From Oceaniglobus roseus (GTDB lineage Bacteria > Pseudomonadota > Alphaproteobacteria > Rhodobacterales > Rhodobacteraceae): 64,000 bases of DNA. The stretch's first letter is position 1; each line of letters begins with the position of its first letter. This document shows, piece by piece, positions 9,073-19,071 of the stretch. Below the pieces are notes generated by a model. The model worked only from the letters and a program-made list of their open reading frames with translations, made no database searches and had not been told where the DNA came from. The stretch is taken from NCBI RefSeq assembly GCF_002869745.1, contig NZ_PNOS01000016.1:18424-82423 (forward strand), in the 5' to 3' direction. The position numbers and the translations under genes are program-made.

Positions 9073-10218
9073 ATGACCGGCAACGTGATGTACCTCTACC
9101 CCTGGGATCTCAGGGCGGAAGGCACAGGCGACGTGCTCTCCCGCCTCGGCGACGCGGGCATCGACGGCATCGCGCTGGCCGCCGCCTACCATTCGGGCAG
9201 GTTCCTGCGCCCCCACGGCCCCCGCCGCAAGGTCTACTTTCCCGAGGGCGGCACGGTCTACTTCACGCCCGACCCCGGCCTCTACGGCCGCCTGCAACCC
9301 CGCATGGCCGAGGAGGCGCGGTTCTTCGACGGCTTTGCCGAACTCGCCCGCCACGGCGGCTTCGCCGTCGCCGCCTGGACGGTCGGCCTGCACAACAGCC
9401 GCATGGGCCAGCAGCACCCCGACCTCGCCGCCCAGACCCCCTATGGCGATCCGCTGTTCAACAGCCTCTGCCCCGCCCAGCCCGAGGTCAGGGACTACCT
9501 CGCGGCCCTCTGCCGCGACGCCGCGAACCAGCCCGGCGTTTCCGAGATCCTGCTGGAAACCCCCGGCTGGCAGGTCTTCCGCCACGGTCACCATCACGAG
9601 TTCGAGCTGATCGAGCTGCCCGACCGGGTGCAGCTCCTGATGGGCCTGTGCTTCTGCACGGCCTGCCGCGCGGGGCTGGAGCGGTGCGGAGTGGACGCCG
9701 ACCGCCTGGCCGCCCGCACCCTTGAAGAGCTCGACAGCTTCTTCGAAACCGCCGCGCTGCCGCCGACCGATCCCTGGAGCGATCCCGACTGGCAGGGCTT
9801 CCACGACTGGCGCGAGGGCTGCGTCGCCTCCCTGGTGGGCGAGGTGCGCGCAGCCCTGCCCGACGGCACCCGCCTCGCCGTCATCCCGACGACCCGGAAC
9901 CCGAACCGCCTCTGCCGCGCCGAGGGCAGCGACCCGGCGAGCCTCGCGCGGGCCGCCGACCGGCTGGAGGTGCAGGCCTACTGCCGCGGCGTCCCCGGGA
10001 TCGTCGAGGACGCCGTCTGGGTGCGCGAGACAGCGGGCCCCGACGCGCGGATCGGCTTCGTCCTGCGGCCCAGCTGGCCGGACCTGACCGACGGCGGGCA
10101 GGTGCGCGAGGCGGTTTCGCGCCTGCGACAGCTGAACCCGACCTCCCTCGCCTTCTCAAACTACGGCCACATGCGCCTGCGGTCGCTCGACTGGATCAGG
10201 GCCGCCCTCGCGCCCTGA
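9073..10218 (+). CDS. uncharacterised protein, TIM-barrel hydrolase-like
   Basis: 381 residues, no signal peptide or membrane segment, so probably cytoplasmic. I do not recognise a named family with certainty. The start MTGNVMYLYPWDL follows GGGAGGG; an earlier in-frame start would overlap the promoter. The N-terminal half (MYLYPWDL, DAGIDGIALAAAYHSGRF, VYFPEGGTVYF) resembles alternating strands and helices of glycoside-hydrolase-like barrels. The middle has a Cys cluster, LCFCTACRAGLERCG, around residues 195-210, of the kind that binds zinc or stabilises a loop. It is a single gene flanked by the mtn operon and a convergent TRAP operon, so context gives no substrate. Confidence 0.75.
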   Translation: MTGNVMYLYPWDLRAEGTGDVLSRLGDAGIDGIALAAAYHSGRFLRPHGPRRKVYFPEGGTVYFTPDPGLYGRLQPRMAEEARFFDGFAELARHGGFAVAAWTVGLHNSRMGQQHPDLAAQTPYGDPLFNSLCPAQPEVRDYLAALCRDAANQPGVSEILLETPGWQVFRHGHHHEFELIELPDRVQLLMGLCFCTACRAGLERCGVDADRLAARTLEELDSFFETAALPPTDPWSDPDWQGFHDWREGCVASLVGEVRAALPDGTRLAVIPTTRNPNRLCRAEGSDPASLARAADRLEVQAYCRGVPGIVEDAVWVRETAGPDARIGFVLRPSWPDLTDGGQVREAVSRLRQLNPTSLAFSNYGHMRLRSLDWIRAALAP

Positions 10219-10609
10219 CCGGGGTTCCGCTGCCGCGCCATCGCGCCGCTCCCCGCGCGCGAGGACCCGGCGCTCGGCACGCGCGACACGACGACATGCG
10301 CGGCCTGCGCCCCCCGCGAGGCCGCGCCTCCCGGCCCGAAATCCTGACCTCGCCCGGCAGCAAGGGACCGACGCCGCCGCGCACCGGCCACCTCTGCTCC
10401 CGTGGCCCCGGTCCGTCCCGCTGTCCCGACGATCCGTCCCCCCTGCCCCCCCCATCTTTGCTTTCCAAATATCCTCGGGGGTCCGGGGGCAGACAGCCCC
10501 CGGTCCGACGCCGGAAACCCGGGACGACCTCTCGGCGGGTGCGGGAGGCGATCCGCATGCAGTCGCCCCATCCGTGCAGCAGACCAGCCTTCGCCGCACG
10601 GGCGCGGCG
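10219..10609. other. spacer between convergent genes
   Basis: Region between the convergent ends of the uncharacterised gene and dctM. The only structure I can support is the repeat plus hairpin listed separately; the rest is GC-rich sequence with no credible coding frame. Confidence 0.55.
10453..10503. repeat. dispersed intergenic repeat with terminator-like hairpin
   Basis: CATCTTTGC, a short T/C stretch, CAAATATCC, then a GC-rich hairpin CCGGGGGC-AGACA-GCCCCCGG (10483-10503). The first half recurs as an inverted pair near 31.5 kb, also between convergent genes. From memory, close variants are common in intergenic regions of Rhodobacterales. Position suggests a bidirectional terminator. 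Confidence 0.65.
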
Positions 10610-12967
10610 TCACCCGCCCATCAGGTCCGGCACGATGGTGACGACCCAGGGGAACAGCGACAGCAGCACCAGCGCCCCGACCTGGATCAGCACGAAGGGG
10701 ATGATCCCGCGATAGATGTGGCCGGTCGTGACCGAGGGCGGCGCGACGCCGCGCAGGTAGAACAGCGCGAAGCCGAAGGGCGGGGTCAGGAACGAGGTCT
10801 GGAGGTTCACCGCGATCATGATCGTCACCCATTTCGGATCCAGCGTGCCGCCGTAGATGACGGGTCCGACGATGGGGATGACGATGTAGATGATCTCGAG
10901 GAAATCCAGCACGAAACCGAGGAAGAACAGCACCAGCATCACCAGCAGGAACACCGACCACTCGTTGTCGAAGCTCTTGAGGAAGTCCTGGATATAGGCC
11001 TCGCCGCCGAAGGAGATCACCACGAGGTTCAGGAGCTGCGAGCCGATGAGGATGGTGAAAACCATCGAGGTGACCTTCGCCGTCTCGCGCACCACCGGCG
11101 TCAGCACGCCCCCGGCGAAGAGCACCCAGCAGGCGTAGAGCAGCCCGAACAGCGCGAAGAGGTACGCGGCCTGGGCGACGAGGTTGGCGATCACGTTCTC
11201 GGCCGTCACGACGTCCTGGTTCACGCGCAGGTCGAAGTTGATCCCGACCAGCAGCATTATGACCAGCGCATAGGACGACAGCACGATGATGCTGCCGGAC
11301 CGGCCCTCGTCCCGGAGCTTGCGGTAGGCGGCCAGCATCAGCGCCCCGCCCGCGCCAAGCGCTGCGGCCGGCGTCGGGTTGGTGATGCCGCCAAGGATCG
11401 AGCCCAGAACGGCGACGATCAGCACCAGCGGCGGGAAGACGACGCGGATCAGCTCGTTCCGGGCCAGCCGGCGCCCGCCCTCGCGCAGGCCCCAGAAGAC
11501 CAGCGCCAGCGGGATCAGCATCAGCACCAGCATGGTGCCGGGACTGGTCAGCGGCCCGACGAGGAAGATGTCGACCAGCACCATCAGGATCAGCCCGATC
11601 CCGCCCACCAGCAGCGGACCCGCCTCGGCTCCCGGCGCGACGCCGCGGGCGAACAGCAGCGTCAGCCCGAGAAGCGTCACGAGCGTGGCCAGCCCGGTGC
11701 CCACCGGCGCGGCGCCGGCGATCTTCTGCGCCCGCGCGGCGGCGATCTCCTCCTCCGTCAGGCTGTGGGATTGCTGCACGCCGCCCGCGTCGTCGATCGC
11801 CTTCTGCTCGGCCAGCGCCCGGTCCCAGGCCGCCTGCCCGTGCAGCTCGATCATCGCCGCCTGGCAGTCGGGCGAGACGTTCGTGCGCAGCGATGCCGTC
11901 TCGCCGAACTCGGAGAAGGACGAGACGCGCACGCCCTGGTCGCCGACCACGTCGAACTCGGCCAGCACCATCACGCCGACGATCAGCGCCACCGGCAGCG
12001 CGAGGAACCAGGTCAGCCCCTCGCCGCGGGTGATGATCTCGCCCGTGCCGCTGTCTTCCAGGTCGACGGCCGGGGCCTTGGACGGGTTGAACAGCGCATA
12101 GCCGAAGGCATAGAGGCCATAGAGCAGCGCCAGCAGGATGCCGGGCAGCAGCGCCGCCTGGAACAGCGTGCCGACCGAGACCACCGCCGGCTCGCCGAGG
12201 TAGGTCAGCGCGTCGGAACAGCCGAGGCTCTGCGCCCGGGCCTCCTGCGCGCGGGAATAGAGATCGCCCGCCAGGGTGCCGAGCAGCACGATCACGATGG
12301 AGGGCGGAATGATCTGCCCGAGCGTTCCGGACGCCGCGATCACCCCCGTGGCGAGTTGCGGCGAATAGTTGTTCCGCAGCATCGTAGGGAGCGACAGGAG
12401 GCCCATCGTCACCACCGTCGCGCCGACGATCCCGGTCGAGGCGGCGAGGAAGGCGCCGACGACCACGACCGACACGGCCAGGCCCCCCGGAAGGGGTCCG
12501 AAGACCCGGGCCATGGTGGTCAGCAGGTCCTCGGCGATGCGCGAGCGTTCGAGCGTGATGCCCATGAGCACGAACATCAGCACGGCGAGCAGCGTCTCGA
12601 TCGACTGGCCGGCCAGCACCCTCTCGTTGATGCGGTTGACGATGAACGACAGGTTCCGGTCCATCGCCTGCAGCCAGCCGCCGTCGAACACCGGCTGGGC
12701 GATCCGCGGCAGGTCGGGGTATCGGAAGATCGAGATCGTGTCCTGCCTGACCCCGCTGTTCAGAAGGGCCGAGTATTCGGCCGAATTGTAGTCGATCGCC
12801 TGGTGGATCAGCAGCCCCGCCGAATCCAGCGCGGCAATGATGAAGAAGGCGATGACCCCGGCGCCGCTGATCGCGAAGGCCACCGGGAAGCCGGTGAGGA
12901 TCGCGCCGAAGAGGCAGAGGAAGACGATCAGAAGACCGATCTCGACGCCGTCCAGTCCAAACAACAT
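10610..12967 (-). CDS. dctM: TRAP transporter large permease (DctM type), oversized
   Basis: Carries the solute across the inner membrane using an ion gradient. At 785 residues it is far longer than a standard DctM (~430). The N-terminal ~300 residues are recognisable DctM sequence (TGFPVAFAISG, GITLERSRIAEDLL, ASTGIVGATVVTMGLLSLP, QIIPPSIV), and the C-terminal ~230 residues resume it (LDFLEIIYIVIPIVGP, FLTPPFGFALFYLRG). Between them lies an insertion of roughly 250 residues that includes a hydrophilic stretch (about residues 355-430) and several extra membrane segments. Large DctM proteins of this kind occur in the mannitol/chloroaromatic TRAP subgroup. It is the last gene of the dctP-dctQ-dctM operon, 18 bases after dctQ. 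Confidence 0.92.
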   Translation of the reverse strand: MLFGLDGVEIGLLIVFLCLFGAILTGFPVAFAISGAGVIAFFIIAALDSAGLLIHQAIDYNSAEYSALLNSGVRQDTISIFRYPDLPRIAQPVFDGGWLQAMDRNLSFIVNRINERVLAGQSIETLLAVLMFVLMGITLERSRIAEDLLTTMARVFGPLPGGLAVSVVVVGAFLAASTGIVGATVVTMGLLSLPTMLRNNYSPQLATGVIAASGTLGQIIPPSIVIVLLGTLAGDLYSRAQEARAQSLGCSDALTYLGEPAVVSVGTLFQAALLPGILLALLYGLYAFGYALFNPSKAPAVDLEDSGTGEIITRGEGLTWFLALPVALIVGVMVLAEFDVVGDQGVRVSSFSEFGETASLRTNVSPDCQAAMIELHGQAAWDRALAEQKAIDDAGGVQQSHSLTEEEIAAARAQKIAGAAPVGTGLATLVTLLGLTLLFARGVAPGAEAGPLLVGGIGLILMVLVDIFLVGPLTSPGTMLVLMLIPLALVFWGLREGGRRLARNELIRVVFPPLVLIVAVLGSILGGITNPTPAAALGAGGALMLAAYRKLRDEGRSGSIIVLSSYALVIMLLVGINFDLRVNQDVVTAENVIANLVAQAAYLFALFGLLYACWVLFAGGVLTPVVRETAKVTSMVFTILIGSQLLNLVVISFGGEAYIQDFLKSFDNEWSVFLLVMLVLFFLGFVLDFLEIIYIVIPIVGPVIYGGTLDPKWVTIMIAVNLQTSFLTPPFGFALFYLRGVAPPSVTTGHIYRGIIPFVLIQVGALVLLSLFPWVVTIVPDLMGG

Positions 12968-12985
12968 GGCTATGCTTTCCCTGCC

Positions 12986-13879
12986 CTAGTGGCCCTGCGC
13001 GGCCGCTTCGGCCGCTGCGTCCCCGGGGGCGTCCCGGTCCAGGTAACGCCCCTCGCTCTCCGGTCCTTCCTTCCACTCGAGGTAGGAGCGGTAGAAGAAG
13101 GCGACCGCCTGCAGGAAGACCAGGGCGGTGAAGAGCACCAGCAGGATCTTGAACAGGAAGTAGGCGTTGAAGCCGTTCGGCGAGAAGCCGATGGTCTCGA
13201 CGTTCCAGCGGAAGGCCCGCGCCTTGCCCTGCACCAGCTGCTGGAAGCTGTCCGAGGCCGAGACCTTGGGCGTGACCAGCGAGCGCCACAGGAAGTACCA
13301 GGCGTACATCCAGGTCAGCACGGACGAAGCCATCATGAAGAAGATCGAGCCGAACATGTCGATCACCCGCTTGGTGCGGTAGCTGACCGCGGAATAGACG
13401 AGGTCGACCCGCACATGGCCGCCCTGCACGAAGGTGTAGGACACGCAGAGGCAGACGATCAGCGCGTTGTAGAGCTTAAGCTCCTCGCCGAACCAGCTGA
13501 TATCCTTGGAGAAGGTCACGCCGACCCCGAAGCTGATCTGCGCCTCGAGGAAGATCCGCTGCACGAAGACGATGACGATCTGCTGCAGCACCATGATCAG
13601 CCCCGCCCAGGCCGCGATCCGCCCGACCGTGTTGGCGAAGCCTTCGAGACCGCGCACCACGGCCCACATGACCGCGTTCCGCCACAGCCCGATGCCGGTC
13701 AGCGCCAGGAAGGCGGTGAGGACGACGAAGAAGAACTCGGCCGAGGCGCCGTAGTAGATGAAGCGCATCACCGCCGCGCCGTCCGACCAGTCCAGCCAGA
13801 GGTGCGGGTGGGTCAGCGCATAGCCGAGGTTGAAGAACGACATGAAGACGTTCGTGATGATCCAGCCGATCCACTCCAC
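12986..13879 (-). CDS. dctQ: TRAP transporter small permease (DctQ type)
   Basis: Membrane partner of dctM. 297 residues, longer than the usual ~170-200, matching the enlarged dctM. Segments such as WAGLIMVLQQIVIVFVQRIF and the QGGHVRVDLVYS loop are characteristic of DctQ. At least five hydrophobic segments are visible, with an extra N-terminal pair before the DctQ core and an Asp/Ala-rich cytoplasmic tail. Start codon is GTG, supported by AGGAGAAG. It follows dctP after a 123-base gap that contains a strong hairpin. Confidence 0.9.
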   Translation of the reverse strand: MEWIGWIITNVFMSFFNLGYALTHPHLWLDWSDGAAVMRFIYYGASAEFFFVVLTAFLALTGIGLWRNAVMWAVVRGLEGFANTVGRIAAWAGLIMVLQQIVIVFVQRIFLEAQISFGVGVTFSKDISWFGEELKLYNALIVCLCVSYTFVQGGHVRVDLVYSAVSYRTKRVIDMFGSIFFMMASSVLTWMYAWYFLWRSLVTPKVSASDSFQQLVQGKARAFRWNVETIGFSPNGFNAYFLFKILLVLFTALVFLQAVAFFYRSYLEWKEGPESEGRYLDRDAPGDAAAEAAAQGH

Positions 13880-13947
13880 GGCTCTTCTCCTGTTCGGGGC
13901 GGCAGTCGGCGGCGGCGGCCCTCCGGAGGGCGCGACCGCCGCAATGG

Positions 13948-13986
13948 CGCGCAGGCCCGCCGCCTTCGGGGCGGAGGGCCTGCGCG
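13948..13986 (-). promoter_or_regulatory. intercistronic stem-loop after dctP
   Basis: On the transcribed strand GCGCAGGCCC pairs with GGGCCTGCGC (11 bp with a flanking pair), and inside it CCGCC pairs with GGCGG around a five-base loop. It starts about 17 bases after the dctP stop, with no U-tract. Likely stabilises dctP mRNA and lowers dctQM expression. Confidence 0.7.
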
Positions 13987-14002
13987 TCGGAGGCGCGCGG
14001 GA

Positions 14003-15094
14003 TCAGCCCGCGGCCATCACCCGGTCGCGCTCGCGGCGATAGACGCCTTCCGAGGCCTGGATCCAGCCCGACGAGGATTCCATCGACTTCTGAACGCTTT
14101 CCGAGACCCGCTTGAAGATGTCGTCGGACATGTAGGCGTTCATCGTCTCGGCCGAGGCCTTGCCGAAGGCATCCCAGACCGAGGACGGGAACTCCATCAC
14201 CTGCACGCCGCCGGCCTGGAGCCGCTGGAGCGCCTGGCCGTTCTTGGTCAGGAACTGCGCGAGGTTCCACTGGTGGCATTCCGACGCCGCCATCTCGATG
14301 ATCTTCTGCTGCGAGGGCGTGAGGCTGTTGAACACCTCGAGGTTGGTCGCCACCGACAGGCCCGCGCCCGGCTCGTGGAAGCCGGCGGTGTAGTAGATCT
14401 TGGTGATCTCCTGGAAGCCCGCGCTCTCGTCCGCCCAGGGCCCGATCCACTCGGTCCCGTCGAGCGCGCCGGAGGCGAGCGCCTGGTACACCTCGGCGCC
14501 CGGCAGGTTCTGCACCGACGCGCCGAGCTTGCCCAAGGCCTCGCCGCCGAGGCCCGGCATCCGGAAGCGCAGGCCCTTGAAATCCTCGGGGCTCTTGATT
14601 TCCTTGCGGAACCAGCCGCCGGACTGGGCGCCGGTGTTGCCGCCGAGGAAGGACTTCAGGCCGAAGATCTGGCCCAGCTCGTCGTGGAAGTCGCGCCCGC
14701 CGTCGTGGTAGTACCAGTTCGCCAGCTCCTGCGCGGTCATCCCGAAGGGCACCGCCGTGAAGAAGGCATAGGCCGGGTGCTGGCCGACGAAGTAGTAGTC
14801 GGCACCGTGGTACATGTCGGCCTGGCCCGAGGTCACGGCATCGAACACCTCGAAGGCGCCGACGAGTTCGCCCGCCGCCTTCAGGTCGACCGTGATCTGG
14901 CCGTCCGTCATCTCGGTGATGCTGTCGGCCACGCGCTGTGCCGAATCGTGGACACCCGCCAGGCCGCGGCCCCAGGTGGTGACCATGGTCAGCGTGCGGC
15001 GGCCTTGGGCGTACATCGGTGCGGCAAGGGTGCTGGCCCCTGCGGTGGCGGCGGCCCCGAGACCGGCCTTTCGGATGAACGAGCGACGATCCAT
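14003..15094 (-). CDS. dctP: TRAP transporter substrate-binding protein (DctP type)
   Basis: Periplasmic receptor of the TRAP system, 363 residues. The N-terminus MDRRSFIRKAG followed by a hydrophobic stretch and MYAQG is a textbook twin-arginine signal. The start is set by GGAGGAAG upstream; an earlier in-frame start exists without a ribosome site. DctP-family stretches include VFDAVTSGQADMYHG, GLRFRMPGLGGEALGKLGA, GALDGTEWIGPWAD and TNLEVFNSLTPSQQ. The subgroup with Tat signals and a 'YHGADYYFVGQHPAYAF' region typically binds 2-oxo acids or halogenated/aromatic acids; the actual ligand is not determinable. First gene of the operon and divergent from the haem peroxidase. Confidence 0.93.
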   Translation of the reverse strand: MDRRSFIRKAGLGAAATAGASTLAAPMYAQGRRTLTMVTTWGRGLAGVHDSAQRVADSITEMTDGQITVDLKAAGELVGAFEVFDAVTSGQADMYHGADYYFVGQHPAYAFFTAVPFGMTAQELANWYYHDGGRDFHDELGQIFGLKSFLGGNTGAQSGGWFRKEIKSPEDFKGLRFRMPGLGGEALGKLGASVQNLPGAEVYQALASGALDGTEWIGPWADESAGFQEITKIYYTAGFHEPGAGLSVATNLEVFNSLTPSQQKIIEMAASECHQWNLAQFLTKNGQALQRLQAGGVQVMEFPSSVWDAFGKASAETMNAYMSDDIFKRVSESVQKSMESSSGWIQASEGVYRRERDRVMAAG

Positions 15095-15436
15095 TGCGTG
15101 TCTTCCTCCCTGCGCGGCGCTTGGGCCGCAGATTTTTTTTGCGTCCGCGGGAACTTTCCGCGGCGTGCGCAAACCATAAGCAGAACGGGGCGGGCGGCAA
15201 AACGAAAAAATCGTCCGCGGGACGCAAAATCCGGCGCCCGACGAGCCGCGCCGCGCGCCGCGTCGGGCAACCGCGAAAGACGACGCTGCGTCACCTGCAC
15301 GGGCAGGACGCCGGCCCGCCGCGATACACGTTAACGCTGCTTCGAATCCATGCTATGCAACTTATGGCTGATTTCTCAGCTCCACGCGGAATTATATTTC
15401 AATCCGCGCCGGTCATTTGAACTATTGGAGAACGAT
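15095..15436. other. divergent regulatory region, dctP / peroxidase
   Basis: No gene. The dctP side holds two CCGCGG-centred palindromic stretches (near 15146-15165 and 15212-15226) and short A/T runs. The peroxidase side is unusually AT-rich for this genome and contains the promoter candidate listed separately. Confidence 0.5.
15331..15359 (+). promoter_or_regulatory. candidate promoter of the peroxidase gene
   Basis: TTAACG, 17 bases, TATGCA. Lies in an AT-rich patch about 80 bases before the start codon of the peroxidase gene. Confidence 0.4.
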
Positions 15437-16945
15437 ATGACCTCCTCTGCCCATGGTTTGACAGGGTACGATTCCTTCGTCCGCGAGTGTGCGGATACCC
15501 CCCGGCCCCCCCTTCCCCAGGCTTTCGGCCGTCTCGGCCAGCGCAATCCGCTGACCGGCCTCGCCCCTGGCGGCAACCCCTTCACCGACAGCAGCGTGGC
15601 CGCCGCCTTCACCCGCATCCTCGACCAGATGGAGGACACGACCGACGACGAGGACGGCGAGGCCGCGGCCGGGCTCACCTTCTTCGGCCAGTTCGTCGAT
15701 CACGACGTGACGCTCGATGCGACCTCGGCCATCGGCAGCCGCATCGACCCGCGCACGATCAGGAACGTTCGCACCCCGACGCTGGACCTCGACTGCGTCT
15801 ATGGCAGCGGCCCCGACGCGACGCCGCATCTCTATCACCCCGACCACACCGCGTACCTTCTGTTCGGCACGCAGGCCAACGCCTACGACCTGGCGCGCAA
15901 CGCCAAGGGCACGGCGCTGATCGGCGATCCGCGCAACGACGAGAACCAGATCGTCAGCCAGTTGCAGGGCGCCTTCGTCTGCCTGCACAACATCGTCGCC
16001 ACCGCGCTGGAGAAGGACGCAACGATGGTCCCCGCCGCGCTGGAGGGCATCCGCGCCCGCGCGATCCTCGACGGCGTGACACCGGGCGAGAAGGTGTTCC
16101 AGGCGGCGCGGCGGATCGTGCGGATGCACTACCAGTGGCTGGTGATGAACAGCCTCCTGCCCGCCTTCGTGGAAGGAGGCGTGCTGCACAAGGTGAAGCA
16201 CGCGCTGGCCCACGGCACCCTGCCGAAGCCCTTCACGCCCGACAGCCCGGTGATGCCGATCGAGTTCTCCGGCGCCGCCTACCGCTTCGGCCACGCCACC
16301 GTGCGCAACGCCTATCACCTGAACGGCACCGTCGGCATGGTGAAATTGTTCGAGATGGGCCGCGACGAGTTCCGCGCGAGGAAGCCCGAGCTGAACGTCG
16401 AGTTCGCCCGCCTGTTCGACCTGCCGGGCTCGGCCGCCGCCCAGAAGGCGCGGCGGATCAGCCGGAAGCTCGCGGGCTCGATCTTCCACCTGCCCTTCAT
16501 CACCGACCCGCTGATGATCGACGGCCACGCGCTGGGCCTTGCCGACAGCCAGAAGCTGCCGCACAGGAACGTCTTCCGAGACCGCTTCGCGCTGGAGCTG
16601 CCCTCGGGCCAGCAGATGGCTAGGGCGATGGACGTGCCCGAGATCCCCGCGCCGCAGGAGCTGCGCGACGAGGGCATCACCAAGACGCCGCTCTGGTACT
16701 ACTGCCTGCAGGAGGCCGAAGGCCACGGCGGCAGGCTGGGCCCCGTCGGCGGCACCATCGTCGCGACGGTGCTGCTGCGCCTGCTCTACCTCGACCCCGA
16801 GTCGATCGTCTGCGCGACCCACGACTTCAAGCCGTGGCGGGAGCTGGGCGCCGAGGCCGACGGCACCTTCTCCCTCGGCCACATGCTGGCCTGCGTCGAG
16901 GCGGGGCGCGACTCGATCCCGCTGCGGGAGGAGTTGAAGGTCTGA
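15437..16945 (+). CDS. animal-type haem peroxidase
   Basis: 502-residue member of the peroxidase-cyclooxygenase (myeloperoxidase-like) superfamily, which oxidises halides or organic donors with H2O2. The catalytic set can be placed by the MPO pattern: FGQFVDHDV gives Gln85, Asp88 (haem ester), His89 (distal) and Asp90 (calcium); GDPRNDEN gives Arg166 (catalytic) and Glu169 (second haem ester), with Asn where MPO has the sulphonium Met; YRFGHATVRN gives His286 (proximal). No signal peptide is visible, so it is cytoplasmic or exported by a route not shown by the N-terminus. GGAG precedes the ATG. Single gene, with its own promoter and a strong terminator. Family secure, substrate unknown. Confidence 0.93.
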   Translation: MTSSAHGLTGYDSFVRECADTPRPPLPQAFGRLGQRNPLTGLAPGGNPFTDSSVAAAFTRILDQMEDTTDDEDGEAAAGLTFFGQFVDHDVTLDATSAIGSRIDPRTIRNVRTPTLDLDCVYGSGPDATPHLYHPDHTAYLLFGTQANAYDLARNAKGTALIGDPRNDENQIVSQLQGAFVCLHNIVATALEKDATMVPAALEGIRARAILDGVTPGEKVFQAARRIVRMHYQWLVMNSLLPAFVEGGVLHKVKHALAHGTLPKPFTPDSPVMPIEFSGAAYRFGHATVRNAYHLNGTVGMVKLFEMGRDEFRARKPELNVEFARLFDLPGSAAAQKARRISRKLAGSIFHLPFITDPLMIDGHALGLADSQKLPHRNVFRDRFALELPSGQQMARAMDVPEIPAPQELRDEGITKTPLWYYCLQEAEGHGGRLGPVGGTIVATVLLRLLYLDPESIVCATHDFKPWRELGAEADGTFSLGHMLACVEAGRDSIPLREELKV

Positions 16946-16993
16946 GCCCCGATCCGGGCCATTTGTTGCCAACCGGCGCGGCCTTGGGAAAGG

Positions 16994-17027
16994 AAATGTC
17001 GCGGGAATGAGCCCCCGCGACATTTTT
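16994..17027 (+). terminator. Rho-independent terminator of the peroxidase gene
   Basis: Perfect 12-bp stem AAATGTCGCGGG / CCCGCGACATTT with an eight-base loop, followed by a run of T. It separates the peroxidase unit from the ilv promoter just downstream. Confidence 0.85.
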
Positions 17028-17042
17028 CTCCGCGATTGGCGG

Positions 17043-17071
17043 TTGACGCCCCCCGGGCACAGGCATAGTTT
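17043..17071 (+). promoter_or_regulatory. candidate ilv promoter
   Basis: TTGACG, 17 bases, TAGTTT. The predicted transcript would start near 17078, just before the ribosome site of the leader peptide. Confidence 0.55.
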
Positions 17072-17099
17072 CGCGCGCACCGAAAGGGAGTCCCGCCGA

Positions 17100-17147
17100 A
17101 TGACCGGCCTTGTCGTACTTGTAGGAAAAACGCGCATGGGCCTGTAA
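17100..17147 (+). CDS. ilv leader peptide (attenuator)
   Basis: A 15-codon reading frame, MTGLVVLVGKTRMGL then TAA, preceded by AAGGGAG at nine bases. Codons 4-8 are Leu-Val-Val-Leu-Val, using CTT, GTC, GTA, CTT, GTA; CTT and GTA are rare in a genome this GC-rich, which would sharpen stalling when leucyl- or valyl-tRNA is short. It is followed by alternative hairpins and a terminator before ilvI. This is the classical layout of a branched-chain amino-acid attenuator. Confidence 0.8.
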   Translation: MTGLVVLVGKTRMGL

Positions 17148-17200
17148 AGGACACCCACACGGTTCCCCATGCGCCCCCGAAGAAATCCGGGGGTTTTTTT
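17132..17200 (+). terminator. ilvIH transcription attenuator
   Basis: Terminator: CCCCCG (17174-17179) pairs with CGGGGG (17188-17193) and is followed by seven T. Competing hairpin: GCGCATGGG (17132-17140, within the leader frame) pairs perfectly with CCCATGCGC (17166-17174). The two share only one or two bases, so mutual exclusion is plausible but partial on paper. A ribosome stalled at the Leu/Val codons would leave the left arm free; one reaching the stop codon would cover it. Confidence 0.75.
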
Positions 17201-17242
17201 ATGCCCGACGCCGCCCCGCGGCGGGCTGAGCGGAGAGAGAAG

Positions 17243-18997
<1,755 letters not shown>

Positions 18998-19071
18998 GCG
19001 TTCCGGCACCGGCCCAGCGGCCGGTGCCTTGCGCCGTTCCCAACGACTGACAGGAAAGAAAGCACCCCACC

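Noticed and set aside
10574..15334. Very long open frame on the plus strand opposite the TRAP operon
   Set aside because: Its translation is a Gln/Asp/His/Arg-rich chance sequence in antisense to three clearly recognisable genes; long stop-free shadows are expected at this GC content.
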